Origin: Laguncularia racemosa
Taxonomy: Eukaryota > Streptophyta > Magnoliopsida > Myrtales > Combretaceae
Direction of reading: 5' to 3'
Assembly (NCBI GenBank): GCA_037954665.1
Contig: JBBMOL010000229.1
Span: forward strand, 372,001-436,000
DNA: 64,000 nt
The notes under the pieces were generated by a model that had not been told where the DNA came from, searched no databases, and saw nothing but the letters and a program-made list of their open reading frames with translations. Made by a program: the position numbers and the translations under genes. This document shows, piece by piece, positions 22,185 to 34,208 of the stretch (its first letter is position 1; every line of letters begins with the position of its first letter).

Positions 22185-23860
22185 TCTCCTCGAGCCTTAG
22201 GAAGATTTGGCCTCAAATTTGACAGGTCTTCATGCATATCGTCTGGTAAATAAGGTGACAAATCCGCAACATTAAAGGTTGCCGATACACTATACTTTCC
22301 TAGTAGCTTTATCCAGTAGGCATTGTTGTTGATGCGCTTGATAACTCTAAACAGTCCATCTGATCTAGGTGACAACTTTTGTGACTTCTTACGTGGAAAC
22401 CTATCCCCGCTAAGATTAATCCAGACTAAGTCACCTGGATTATAAATATGGGTTTTCCTATTCTGCTTACCTGAATTTTCTGCTGTTCCTGAGTCTTCTA
22501 AAGGCATTCAGCTGTTTTGTCATGAATCTACTAGATCTGCTTGACTCGTTCCACTCCACTAAGACTCTCTTCCTTTGTTGCTGGTCCTACTATAAAATCC
22601 AATGGAACGATAGGATTATAGCCAAACACAACTTCAAAGGGAGACTTACTGGTTGAACTATGAGTGGACCTATTGTAAGCGAACTCAACAATAGGAAGAC
22701 ACAAGTCCCAATCAGTAAGATTCTTGCTAACCGTTGCTCTGAGTAAGTTGCCAAGCGTACGGTTGACAATCTATGTCTAACCGTCGGCCTGTAGATGGCA
22801 GGAGGTACTATACATAAGCTTAGTACCCAGACTTCTCCATAGAGTCTTCCAAAAGAAACTAAGAAACGTATTGTCTTTGTCTGACACTATGCTGTGTGGA
22901 ACTCCATGCAATTTGACAATTTCCTACACAAAAATGTTAGCAATAAAAGGGCATCATCTGTTTTGTGATAGGGCACAAAATGGGACATTTTGCTGAATCT
23001 GTCAACAACCACCAAGATAGAATCCTTTCCCCTTTGTGTCTTAAGCAACCCCAACACAAAATCCATACTGATATCAATCCAGGGTTTGGTAGGTATAGGT
23101 AAAGGCATATATTCACCCTATATGCCTTTCTTTCCTTTAGCCCTCTTGAAAACTCTACATCTTTCTAACACCCTATAGACATCCTTTATCATACCCTTCC
23201 AATAAAAATTTTGTCTTAGCATAGCTAGGTTTCTCTTTTCGCTAAAGTGCCTAGACAATCCACCTGCATGTGCTTCCCTCACTAATAGTTCCCTCACAAA
23301 TCTAGAAGGTATACATAATTTCCCAGATTTATATAAAAACCCCTCAATCATGCAATATCTCTCATGCATTTTGCCTCCAGAAGCATCACATTCTAGCTCA
23401 AAAACTTTGTCAAAGTCAGGTAAAGCCAATAATGGAGCACAAGTAAGTTTTTCCTTTACCTCTTCAAAACTCCTCTAGGCCCTTTCACTCCAGACGAAAG
23501 GAACAATTTTCTTAGTCGGTTCTATGAGACGACTGATAATGCTACTAAAATTATGGACAAAGCGCCTATAAAAGGATGCTAGTCCATGAAAACTCCTTAC
23601 CTCAATGACTGAGGTGGGTGTTGACCATTCCCTGATTGCCTTCACTTTCTCCTCATCCACCTTGACACCTAAGCCAAATATAATAAAACCCAAAAATGTT
23701 ACCTCAGTTTGGTAAAAGAAACACTTCTAGAGATTTGCAAATAGTTGCTGCACCCTCAACACCGAAAATACTACTTGAAGATGCTCCACATGATGTTCTA
23801 GGTTTTTGCTATATATCAGAATATCATTAAAATAAACAACAACAAATTTACCTAAAAACT
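22185..23860 (-). pseudogene. Element A pol, 3' part (RT C-terminus to integrase)
   Basis: Pol fragments in several frames, from right to left. RT active-site region [13 protein letters not shown] near 23830 (YFDD is expected, so one catalytic Asp is Asn). RT-connection GLASFYRRFVHNF at 23475-23693. RNase H mostly deleted, keeping only its start (FELECDASG near 23400). Integrase zinc region [17 protein letters not shown] and CRVFKRAKG at 23118-23429. Integrase core SMDFVLGL and VVVDRFSKM at 22887-23108. Integrase C-terminus with RVIKRINNNAYWIKLLGKYSVSATF at 22142-22507. Frameshifts and stops separate them. Element B interrupts at 23861. Confidence 0.8.
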
Positions 23861-24876
23861 TGATGTGCTCAAAACCAAGTTCAAGCACAATCAAATAACT
23901 CAAGGAAAACAAATTACAACTCAATTACGAACCGGTCCACTCAAGTGACAATTCACGTGAAAACCTTTAGAGAGTTGATGGAAAACCAAAGATCAAATGA
24001 TGTAATTGCAATCCCTATTTGTAATCTTCACCATATGACAACAAAATTAATTAAGATCCACGTGAAATCAAATCAAAATAGAAGAATCAAAACTGTGATA
24101 TCAACTCCCCCTTCAATTCCAATTCATGCCAACAATGAAATGATGTTGTTCTCAAGTACTAAAAGAACAATCAATCTTAACATGACAATTGTTCACGAAT
24201 TACATTCACAAAGATGTCCAACAAACTCCAAATCCACCCTAGATATGACTCACTAGAGAAGAAATGAAAAACAACAAATAAAGAAATCGATATGACTCAC
24301 AATTTCCCCTTGTTGCACTCGCCACAATTCCAATTCTTGGGTCGAAATTGATAAGAGGATTAGAATTAGGACGAACCCTAATTCCCACACGTGAAGTGCT
24401 AGTGTTTAATCTGCAAAATGGCCTCCTCAAACCCTACTCTAAGCAAGTATTTATACTTGCTACTCTTAGGGTTAGAAAATGGTCAAAATTACAAGTTCGT
24501 CACTTTTAAGGTAGCTAGCCCTAAATGAAAATTACAATGAAATGAAAGTGTCCCAAAAGAAAAATTACAACATATAAATAGTCCCTAAAAGGAGAAATAT
24601 ATAGAAGAAATGATTCTTCATGATGCCGGTCTTCAAGAAACTTTTGAATTAGGTTCCGTTGAAAACCCTAATTCGCTCAGTAGTATAGGTGTTTTTATAT
24701 CCTATAGGACTGATAAGTGAGCCTGCTGAAATGCACCAAAATTATAATGTAAAGATATAGGAAGTAGGTTAGTTTTCTCAAGATTAGGTTTCTCTAGCAA
24801 AACCCTCAAAGCTAGATTATGGAGACCCTTAGCTCGGGCCCTGGTGATAGGTCCTGGAGGAGTCTAATTCCTATCA
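23861..24876 (-). repeat. Element B 3' LTR
   Basis: A 1016-bp LTR from TGATGTGCTC to AATTCCTATCA. The inverted TATA block is near 24443-24458. The right end, on the minus strand, encodes the GPITRARAKGL pol tail and is preceded by the purine tract CGAGGAGA. It pairs with 29959-30975, with many small differences. Confidence 0.9.
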
Positions 24877-27800
24877 TCTCCTCGGGCATCTAGAAGATTT
24901 GCCCTCAAATCTAATGGGTTTTCATGCATGTCATCTGCTAAGTATGGTGGGAGATCTAAGACATTAAAAGTTGCTGATACTCCATGCTCTCCTGGTAACT
25001 CTATGCGATAGGCATTGTCATTGATGCGCTTTAAGACCCTGAATGGTCCGTCTGATCTAGGAGATAGCTTCTATGACTTTTTATGTGGAAACCTGTCCCT
25101 GCTAAGATTAATCCAGACTAAGTCACCTGGATTATAGAGATGAATTTTCCTGTGTCTGTTTCCCTGAATTCTCTGCTGTTCCTAGGTCTTCTGAAGGTAT
25201 TCAGTTGTCCGATCATGGATGTGTTAAATTTGTCGGGCTCGGTTAACTCCACTAAGACTCTCTTCCTTTATCGCTGGTCCAGCTATAAAATCCAATGGAA
25301 TGGAAGGATTCTAGCCGTAAACAACTTCAAAGGGAGATTTACTGGTTCAACTATGAGTAGACCTATTGTAAGCGAACTCAACAATAGGAAGACACAAGTC
25401 CTAATCAGTAAGATTCTTGCCAACTGCTGCGTGCGGTTGACAACCTCTGTTTGTCCATCTGTCTAGGGATGCCAAGAGGTACTACTGTACATCAGTTTAG
25501 TACCCAATCTTCTCCATAGTGTTTTCCAAAAGAAACTAAGGAACTTAGTATCTCTGTCTGACACTATGCTGTGTGGAACTCCATGTAATTTGACAATTTC
25601 CTGCACAAAAAGGTTAGCAATAAAAAGAGCATCATCTATTTTGTGACATGGCACAAAGTGTGACATTTTGCTTAATCGGTCAACAACCACCATAATAGAG
25701 TCTTTCCCCCTTTGTGTTCTAGGTAATCCCAACACAAAATCCATACCGATATCAGTCCACAGTTTATATGGTATAGGTAAAGGCATATATTCACCCTATG
25801 CACCTTTCCTCCTTTGGCTCTCTTGCAAACACCACACCTTTCTAGCACCCTATGGACATCCTTTATCATACCCTTCCAATAGAAATTCTCCCTCAATATG
25901 GCTAAAGTTCTCTTCTCACCAAAATGTCCTGATAAACCACCTGCATGTGCTTCCCTCACTAATAATTCCCTCACAAATCCAGATGGAATACATAGTTTTC
26001 CTTATTTATATGAAAACCGTCTATCATGCAATATCCATCATACATCCTGCCTCCAAGACACCTCTCCATGACAGTTTTGAATTCCTCATCACATACATAT
26101 TGTTCTTTCAACAACTCAAAACCCAGCAATTTTGACTAAAGAGAAGTGATAAACACATACCATCGTGATAAAGCGTCAGCAATAATATTCTGATTGCCCT
26201 TTTTGTACTTTACCACATAAGCAAAACCCTTCAGAAATTCTACCCACTTAGCTTGGAGCTTAGATAAACGATGTTGTCCCCTAAAATGTTTCAAAGATTC
26301 ATGATCGGTATAAATAATAAACTCTTTCGGGAGGAGATAATGCTGCCACGTCTTGCGAGCCCTTACTAGGGAATAAAATTCCTTATCATATATAGAATAG
26401 TTCAAAGTTGCTCCACTCAACTTCTCACTAAAATATGCTATAGGTCTCTTCTCCTGCATTAATACAGCACTAATTCCAATCCCAGAAGCATCACATTCCA
26501 ATTCAAAACTTTGTTAAAATCAGGTAAAACCAATAATGGAGCATAAGTGAGTTTTTCTTTTATCTCTTCAAAACTCTTCTGGGCCTTTTCACTCCAAATA
26601 AAAGGAACACTCTTCTTAGTCAGTTCTATAAGAAGACTGACAATACTACTAAAATTTTGGACAAAGCATCTATAAAAGGATGCAAGCCCATGAAAACTTT
26701 TTACCTCAGTAACTGAAGTGGGTGTTGCCATTCTTTGATTGCCCTCACTTTCTCCTCATCCATCCTAACACCTAATCTTGACACAACAAAACCCAAAAAT
26801 GTTACCTCAGTTTGGCAAAAGGAACACTTTTGGATATTTGCAAATAGTTGTTATGTCCTCAATACTAAAAATACTACCCGAAGATGCTCCACATGTTGTT
26901 CTAGGTTTTTGTTATAGATCAGAATCTCATCAAAATAAATAACAACAAATTTTCCTAGAAATTCTTTCAGCACATGGTTCATCAACCTCATAAAAGTACT
27001 AGGAGCATTACTCAACCTAAAGGGCATAACCAGCCATTCATACAGTCCATGACGTGTTTTAAAAGCGGTCTTCCATTCATCCCCTTCCCTCATCCGAATC
27101 TGGTGATATCCGCTTTAAGATCCATTTTGGAGAAAACCTGTGAACCATGCAGCTCATCCAACATATCATCAAGTCTAGGAATAGGATACCTGTATTTGAT
27201 GGAGATTTTGTTGATGGCTCTGCTATCAATACACATTCTCCAAGTTCCATCCTTCTTAGGAACAAGGAGGGCGGGAACAGCACATGGGCTGAGACTCTCT
27301 CTAACAAACCCCATTCAACCAATTCATCTACCTGGCGTTTCAATTCCTTAGCCTCCTTGGGATTCATACGATATGCAGGTCAGTTTGGTAATACTGAACC
27401 GGGCATAAGATCAATAGCATGCTCTATCCCTCTCAAAGGTGGTAATCCTACTGGCAAATCATCAGGAAAAATGTCAGTATACTCATTCAATACTTGAGAA
27501 ACTGCTGGAGGTAGAGATTGTGGTTCCAGTAACCCTAATACACATCTCAACTGAAGCAAGTATGTTGAGCCTCTTCTATGATTAACCTCTCCATCTCACC
27601 CTGTCCCATCAACAATACCTTCTTTTCCTCAGATCCATCAGATTGCATCAAAGCCTTTTTAACCTCTATGGTCGACTAATCTGTTGTTGGACATTTTAGA
27701 CCTTTGAAGGTGACATAGGATTCAGAATAACTCGTTTGCCCTCCTTTTGGAACACATATGTATTCCTGAAGCCATCATGTAAGACCCTCATATCATATAA

Positions 27801-29175
27801 CCAAGGTCTGCCAAGCAAGGTATGGGATGCACACATAGGCAAGATATCACATTCAATTTCATGAAAATACTTATCCCCTATACTGAAGGGTACCCTAGCT
27901 CTTTGGGTGATGGGAAAATTTCTGACACTGTCAACCTTTTCAAAACCAAATTTGGATGATGATCCAAATTGCTCATATTTACCTTATGTCTTTATTTCTA
28001 ATAAAAATTTGAGAATAATCTTACAGGTACAATGATAATTCTCCATGGGATGCCAATATGTCCTACAACTTCCGTTGGATGCAGAACATTTTTCAAGATT
28101 ACAATCAAAGACCCGCAGCGATTGTTTTCCTATCTCGAGGCATTGGATCATGAAGACTTATGTTATTTTGTATCTTGTAATTGTTTTATGAACTATTTTG
28201 GTTTTGGGACACTTTTATTTCCTTGTAATTTTTATTTAGGGTTAACCACCTTGAAAGTGGCAAACTTGTAATTTTGAGCACTTTTTAACCCTAGGAGTAG
28301 CAAGTATAAATACTTGCTTAAGAGAGGGTTTGAGGGGGATTATTTTTGCAGAATAGAGAGGTCATATTCACGTGAGAATTAGGGTTCCTAATTGTCATTA
28401 GAATCTTATCAATTTCAATCCCAAGAGTTGAAATTGTGGCAAGTGCAACACCTTGAAATTGTGAGTAGTATCAATTTCATTTTGTTGTGATTTCTTTTCT
28501 TCTCTAGTGTGTCATATCTAGGGGTGAATTGAGATAGTTCTTGGATAGATTTGCTTCTAATTGTTGTCAAATTCTTGTTTTTAATTAAGATCTCTTTCAA
28601 TTGAATTCGAATCATCTTTGAAGAATTCCTCTTGAAAACGTGATTATCACTTGTGGAAAGGAGTTCTTAGAATTGAAGTTTTCTTTTGAATTTGTGGATT
28701 ATTTTTGTGGGTTTATATGTGATTAGGGTGTTGTTAGAAGAGATTAACATTGAGGTTTCACAATTGCAACATTGAACATTTGGATTTCCTTGCATCTTCA
28801 TTAGGATTCACGTGAATTCTTGCCCTTTTGGAGCCGATTTGTTGTTGATTTGAGTTAGCTTTTTCTTGAGTATTTTAAATGTGCTTCTAAGTGGATTTAG
28901 GCACATCATTAGGTAACATACAAACTTCCTTGATCATTAAGCCAATGCAGTTTATATGGTTTAGGATGTGGAATAGTTGAAAGCCTTAGCTTTGATACCA
29001 ATGATGCAGCTACTTCATTAGTACAACTACCACCATCAATTATAAGGACACACAAATTTCCTTGTATCCTACAAGAAGTGTAGAACAAGTTTTCCCTCTA
29101 TTCTTCATCCTTATTAGAAAATGTACTTAATGTTCGACGCAATACATTAGCAGATTGAAGCATTTCACTAGACAT
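24877..29175 (-). pseudogene. Element B pol: protease, RT, RNase H, integrase
   Basis: The start is the ATG at 29175 (MSSEMLQSANVL). The protease motif LIIDGGSCTNVV lies near 29010-29050. After the solo LTR come LxGRPWLYD, [19 protein letters not shown] and RT ([17 protein letters not shown] near 27220). A one-base loss near 27113 breaks DLKSGYHQI. The RT active site reads YFDEI near 26935, with the second Asp changed to Glu. RNase H is well kept at 26136-26501 ([22 protein letters not shown]). The integrase HHCC region is at 25800-25974, and the core at 25463-25786 has [17 protein letters not shown] and, after a stop, [10 protein letters not shown]. The C-terminus follows at 24880-25140. Enzyme activity is lost. 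Confidence 0.85.
27908..28908 (+). repeat. Solo LTR nested in element B
   Basis: A 1001-bp LTR from TGATGGGAAAAT to GGCACATCA, opposite in orientation to its host. It lies between TTGGG (27903-27907) and TTAGG (28909-28913), a target duplication with one mismatch. Element B's protease text resumes across it (CTCTTTGGGT / AACATACAAACTTCC), as element A shows uninterrupted at 31919-31945. The TATA block CAAGTATAAATACTTGC lies near 28301-28317. Its 5' part is non-coding, unlike the GPITR-encoding LTRs. Confidence 0.9.
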
Positions 29176-29941
29176 TGTTGAATTCAAATTCAATCAACAC
29201 GACAACAATATCTCCCACTCCTCTCAAGTCACGGTGCAACAAAATTTTTAAATTCCATAAGTCACTCCTTCACAAACAACTCCCACGGCAACAATACAAA
29301 ATTGCACTCCACTTCTACGGCAATAATAACAAACAACAACAACAACAAATACACTTCCACTTCCACGGCAATGATAACAAGATATACTCCACTTTCCACA
29401 AATTTTAATCCGTAACTTAACAAATAGGCAACAATTCAAATTTGAATTTCAACCACTTCACTAATTGCAATCCTTCCTCAATTGGTAAGAAATGAATTTC
29501 AAATTCAAATAACACCCATTAACTCCCATAACTAAATTGATGTGTTTGAATTCAAATAGATTTCTTACTATTCAACACAATGCAAATCTGTAAAATATAC
29601 TTCCCCAATTCCGAATTTGCACAATGGATTCACAACAACAAACTCCACAAGCTCCTTCAAGCAACAAGCTAATCATGGTATGAATAGGCAAGTTTTCAAG
29701 TTCAAAAATGTTGAATTAACAACACTTCTACTCTCCTTCCCTTCCACGAAAATGATCAACCACAAGAAGCTACAATAATCCCTCCAATCCAACTTCAACA
29801 AGCAGCAAATTAGATTTTCAATCAAGACAATTTTCGCAACTCAAAATCACTACACATAATTTCGGTTCAAAAAATGAAGAACCCTAATTGAAAGTGAAGA
29901 TCACGAAATCAACCAACACCTAATCCCTTCTCTTAACTTGT
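29176..29941 (-). other. Element B leader
   Basis: Non-coding leader between PBS and start codon. The plus strand is rich in ACAACAACA and CACGGCAA repeats at about 29225-29400 and carries CACGGTGCA near 29231. No gag sequence is present here. Confidence 0.6.
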
Positions 29942-29953
29942 GCTCTGATACCA
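29942..29953 (-). promoter_or_regulatory. Element B primer-binding site
   Basis: The reverse complement is an exact TGGTATCAGAGC, five bases inside the 5' LTR at 29959. Confidence 0.9.
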
Positions 29954-29958
29954 AAAGA

Positions 29959-30975
29959 TGATGTGCTCAAATCTAAGTCCAAGCATAGTCAAATGATTCA
30001 AAGAAAACAAATCACAACTCTATTACAAAACCAGTCCAATTGGTTAACAATTCACGTGAAAACCTTTAGAGATTTGATGGAAAACCAAAGATCAAATGAT
30101 GTAATTGCAATCCCTATTTGTAATCTTCACCATATGACAACAAAATTAATTAAGATCCACGTGAAATCAAATCAAAATGGAAGAATCAAAACCGTGATAT
30201 CAACTCCCCCTTCAATTCCAATTCACGCTAACAATGAAATGATGTTGTTTTCAAGTACTAAAAGAACAATCAATCTTAACAAGACAATTGTTCACGAATT
30301 ACATTCACAAAGATGTCCAAGAAACTCCAAATCTACCCTAGATATGACTCACTAGAGAAGAAATGAAAAACAATAAATAAAGAAATCAATATGACTTACA
30401 ATTTCCCCTTGTTGCACTCACCACAATTCCAATTCTTGGGTCGAAATTGATAAGAGGATTAGAACTAGGATGAACCCTAATTCCCACACGTGAAGTGCTA
30501 GTGTTTAATCTACAAAATGGCCTCCTCAAACCCTACTCTAAGCAAGTATTTATACTTGCTACTCCTAGGGTTAGAAAATGGTCAAAATTACAAGTTTGCC
30601 ACTTTTAAGGTGGCTAGTCCTAAATGAAAATTACAATGAAATGAAAGTGTCCCAAAATAAAAATTACAACATATAAATAGTCCCTAAAAGGTGAAATATA
30701 TAGAAGAAATGATCCTTCATGATGCCGATCTTCAAGAAACTTTTGAATTAGGTTCCGTTGAAAACCTTGATTTGCTCAGTAGTATAGGTGTTTTTATATC
30801 CTGTAGGACTGATAAGTGAACCTGCTGAAATGCACCAAAATTATAATGTAAAGATATAGGAATTAGGTTAGTTTTCTCAAGATTAGGTTTCTCTAGCAAA
30901 ACCCTCAAAGCTAGATTATGGAGACCCTTAGCTTGGGCCCTAGTGATAGGTCCTAGAGGAGTTTGATTCCTATCA
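29959..30975 (-). repeat. Element B 5' LTR
   Basis: A 1017-bp LTR from TGATGTGCTC to TGATTCCTATCA, with the inverted TATA block near 30543-30558. The pol-tail coding block (GPITRAQAKGL-like) is still visible at its right end, although a 5' LTR does not use it. Confidence 0.9.
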
Positions 30976-32190
30976 AAACTCGTTCAATACATGATTCATC
31001 AATCGCATAAATGTACTAGGAGCATTACTCAAGCCAAATGGCATAACCATCCACTCATATAGTCCATGGCATGTTTTAAAAGCAGTTTTCCATTCGTCTC
31101 CCTCTCTCATTCGAATTTGGTGATATCCGCTTTTAAGATCCACCTTGGAGAAAACCTATGCATCATGCAACTCATCCAACATATCATCAAGTCTAGGAAT
31201 GGGATACCTATATTTGATAGTGATTTTGTTGATGGCTCTGCTATCGATATACATTCTCCAAGTACCATCCTTCTTAGGAACAAAACGGGCTGGAACAGCA
31301 TAAAGACTGAGGCTCTCTCTAACAAATCCCTGCTCAACTAACTCATCCACTTGCCGTTTCAATTCTCTAGCCTCCTCGAGATTCATACGATATGCTGGTC
31401 AATTTGGTAATACTGACCCTAGCACGAGGTCAATGGCATGCTCTACTCCTCTCAGAGGTGGTAAACCTGCTGGCAAATCATCAGTAAAAATGTTATTATA
31501 CTCATTTAATACATGAGATACTGCAGAGGGTAGAGACTGGTGCTCCTACACCCTTAGGGTATATCTCAACTCTAGCAGGTATACTGGAGTCTCTTCTGTC
31601 ATAACTCTCTCCAACTCACCCTGTCCCATCAATAATACCTTCTTTTCCCTAGATTTATTAGTCTACATTAGAATCCCTTTTACCTCCGATGGTCTACAAA
31701 TCTATTGTTGAACCCTTTGAACCTCTGAAGGCGACATTGGAATTAGAATAATGTGTTTTCCTTCTTTCTAGAATACATAGGTATTCCTAAGGCCATCATG
31801 TAAGACCCTCTTGTCATATAACCAAAGCCTGCCAAGCAATATATGGGATGCACACATAGGTAGAATATCACACTCAATTTCATCACGGTATTTATCCCCT
31901 ACACTAAAAGGTACCCTAGCTCTTTGGGTCACATGTAAACTTCCTTAATCACTAAGCCAATGTAATTTATAAGGCTTAGGATGTGGAGTAGTGGCAAGTT
32001 TTAGTTTCGATACTAACGATGCTATTACCACATTTGTACAACTACTACCATCAATTATAAGGACACATAGGTTTCCTTCTACCCTACAAGAAGTATGGAA
32101 CAAAATTTTCCTTTATTCACCATCCTTAGTAGGAAAAGTAGTCAATGTCTGGCACAATACATTAGTAGAAAGAAACATTTCACTTGACAT
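30976..32190 (-). pseudogene. Element A pol, 5' part (protease and RT N-terminus)
   Basis: The ATG at 32190 starts MSSEMFLSTNVLCQTL, followed by ILFHTSCRVEG and the protease motif LIIDGSSCTNVV near 32030-32060. A stop-studded connector with SHILLGRLWLYD follows near 31800-31870. The RT N-terminus is well kept at 31107-31386: [20 protein letters not shown], then [33 protein letters not shown] and [14 protein letters not shown] continues at 23860 on the other side of element B. Gag is absent upstream of the protease. Confidence 0.8.
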
Positions 32191-33169
32191 GACTGTATTT
32201 AAATCCAACAACACAATAATATCCCTACACTCTACGGTTCAAGCAAGTAACCAAGTCACAAATGAAGTACACACAATCACTTTCAAGTAGTTAAGAATTA
32301 AATTCAACCACAAGTGTTTAAGTAATGAGTTCAATTACTTTCATACTTTAAATATTTGTTTGAAGTCAAATTCTACTACTCAACTTTCCTTTTCTTGCCT
32401 TGGTTTCACACTACTTTAATTCACAACGTATAGCACCTCAACACACACACACAAATGCACAACTTCACACCGCCACACAACTTCCCTTACTCACGGTGAA
32501 AAATTTTCCACCACCACTCATGCCACTGACAACACTTCTCTAACAACACACACAATGCAACACCACATCTACACACACCCTTCATTAACTTTACAAAACA
32601 CAACACCACACACACACACCTTCAAGTCACAGTGCACTTCTCCACTTCTACACAAGTTATCAAACCGCAACTTATAACAACAAGGCGGCTCAAATTCAAA
32701 TTCAAGATGAGTTCACTAATTGCAATATTCCACAAATGGTAAGGTGTCACTTTCAAATTCAAATGAACACACAATTACTCTATCACTTAATGTGTGTTTT
32801 GAAATTCAAATAGCTTCCTTAAACCCTCATACTCTATTCTAAAAATTACAAGTCTAAAAGTCACAAATGCCACTCCTCAATTTCTGAAAACAACACATAA
32901 CAATCCACTCTTTTCCAAATGATCACAAGGATCACTACTCCTTACTCACTCACGGCCAACTCAAGGAGACTACTCACTCACGGCCAATCTCAAGGAGTCA
33001 AGAAATATTACACGTATTCCATGTCTATAACAACAAGAAACAATTATATCACTTCAACAACATAATCAAATAACTCAACTTCACTTCAACAATTCGAATC
33101 AAGGTGCTAAACTCAAGAACCCTAATTTCCGAATTTACGATTACAAAGATCCCTTCTCAAAAACCACAA
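32191..33169 (-). other. Element A leader
   Basis: Non-coding, about 980 bp. The plus strand is CACACA-rich at about 32440-32640, with CACGGTGA near 32500 and CACAGTGCA near 32635. It closely matches 1246-1843 in the gag-bearing fragment at the window start, which shows that a gag gene once lay between this leader and the protease. Confidence 0.6.
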
Positions 33170-33181
33170 GCTCTGATACCA
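33170..33181 (-). promoter_or_regulatory. Element A primer-binding site
   Basis: Exact reverse complement of TGGTATCAGAGC, five bases from the 5' LTR. Confidence 0.9.
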
Positions 33182-33186
33182 AAAGA

Positions 33187-34203
33187 TGATGTGCCTAAAA
33201 TCAAGTGAAAGCACATGCAATCAAACAATACTTAACAACTCCATAAGCAAAGCCAAAAGCTGGATCAATCCACCTCTAATTGGACATGAACCCAAAAATT
33301 GATTATGATCTAATTTGCAAAATCAATGAAGATTAATACCAAAATGATGATGTTGCTCAAATGAATCAAATACTTAGCACAACATCTAATGAGATCCCAA
33401 TCACTAACACACAAAATGACCGTGAACTCCTCTTCAACAAAGGAACTCTACGCAAATAATGAAAGATAAATATAAGGCAATATCAAGATACAAATCCAAT
33501 CAAATTGATAACAATATATGAATGGGATTGGACCTTAACTTGATGCTAAAAATCAAAACAATAACCACCCTAATCAACACTAGATATGACACACTAGTTA
33601 TGAAAAGGAAATCAACTTAGGGAATTGATATTACTCACAATTCACTAGGCTTGCAAACTCGCCACAATTCCAATTGAATTGAAATTTATCAGAGTCCTAT
33701 GAAATCTTAGGACAAACCCTAATCTCTCAAGAAAATTTGTAGAAATGGTAAAGTGTATTCTCCCCCTAAAACCTTACTTAAGCAAGTATTTATACTTGCT
33801 CCCTTTAGGGTTAAAATAACTAGAAAATTACAACTATGCTACTATAAGGTGGCCGGTCCTAAAACATAAATTACAACCAAATAAAATGTCCCAAAAACTT
33901 ACAAAATAAATAGTCCAAAGAAATAACAAACAAATAAAAAGTCTTCAACATGCCGGTTCTTCAAGGTCACTAGATATGAGTCCTATTGAGGTTCCCGAAT
34001 TACTCAATAGTGTAGGTGATTTGGCACCCTGTAGAACCGATAAGTGTACCTGTCTAAATGCACAACAATTATATGATGAAAAGGTAGAAATCAAGTTAGC
34101 ATCCTCAGGATTAGTTTGCTTATGAAAGATTCTCAAAACTAAGTTTTGTAAGCCCTTAGCTCGGGCCCTAGTGATTGGTCCTATGGGAATCTAATTCCTA
34201 TCA
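33187..34203 (-). repeat. Element A 5' LTR
   Basis: A 1017-bp LTR from TGATGTGCC to TAATTCCTATCA with the inverted TATA block near 33784-33799. It differs from the 3' LTR at many scattered positions, so A is clearly older than element E. The target duplication TATTT follows. Confidence 0.9.
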
Positions 34204-34208
34204 TATTT

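Larger units (their letters stand above)
23861..30975 (-). mobile_element. Element B: gag-less Ty3/gypsy nested in A
   Basis: A full insertion in element A's RT gene, bounded by the perfect duplication AAACT (23856-23860 and 30976-30980). LTRs are 1016 and 1017 bp and the PBS is exact at 29942-29953. Total length is 7115 bp, of which about 1 kb is a later solo LTR (27908-28908). Like A, its coding region begins MSSEM and continues straight into protease, RT, RNase H and integrase. It is the second layer of a three-level nest. Confidence 0.93.
21167..34203 (-). mobile_element. Element A: gag-less Ty3/gypsy, hosts element B
   Basis: A full insertion bounded by the perfect duplication TATTT (21162-21166 and 34204-34208). 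The LTRs are 1018 and 1017 bp and the PBS is exact. Its own sequence, without element B, is about 5.9 kb. The coding region begins at MSSEMFLS and goes straight into the protease, with no gag core and no zinc knuckle. RT and integrase are present but broken, and B splits the RT region. The shared gag-less architecture with B means the deletion is older than both insertions. Confidence 0.9.
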
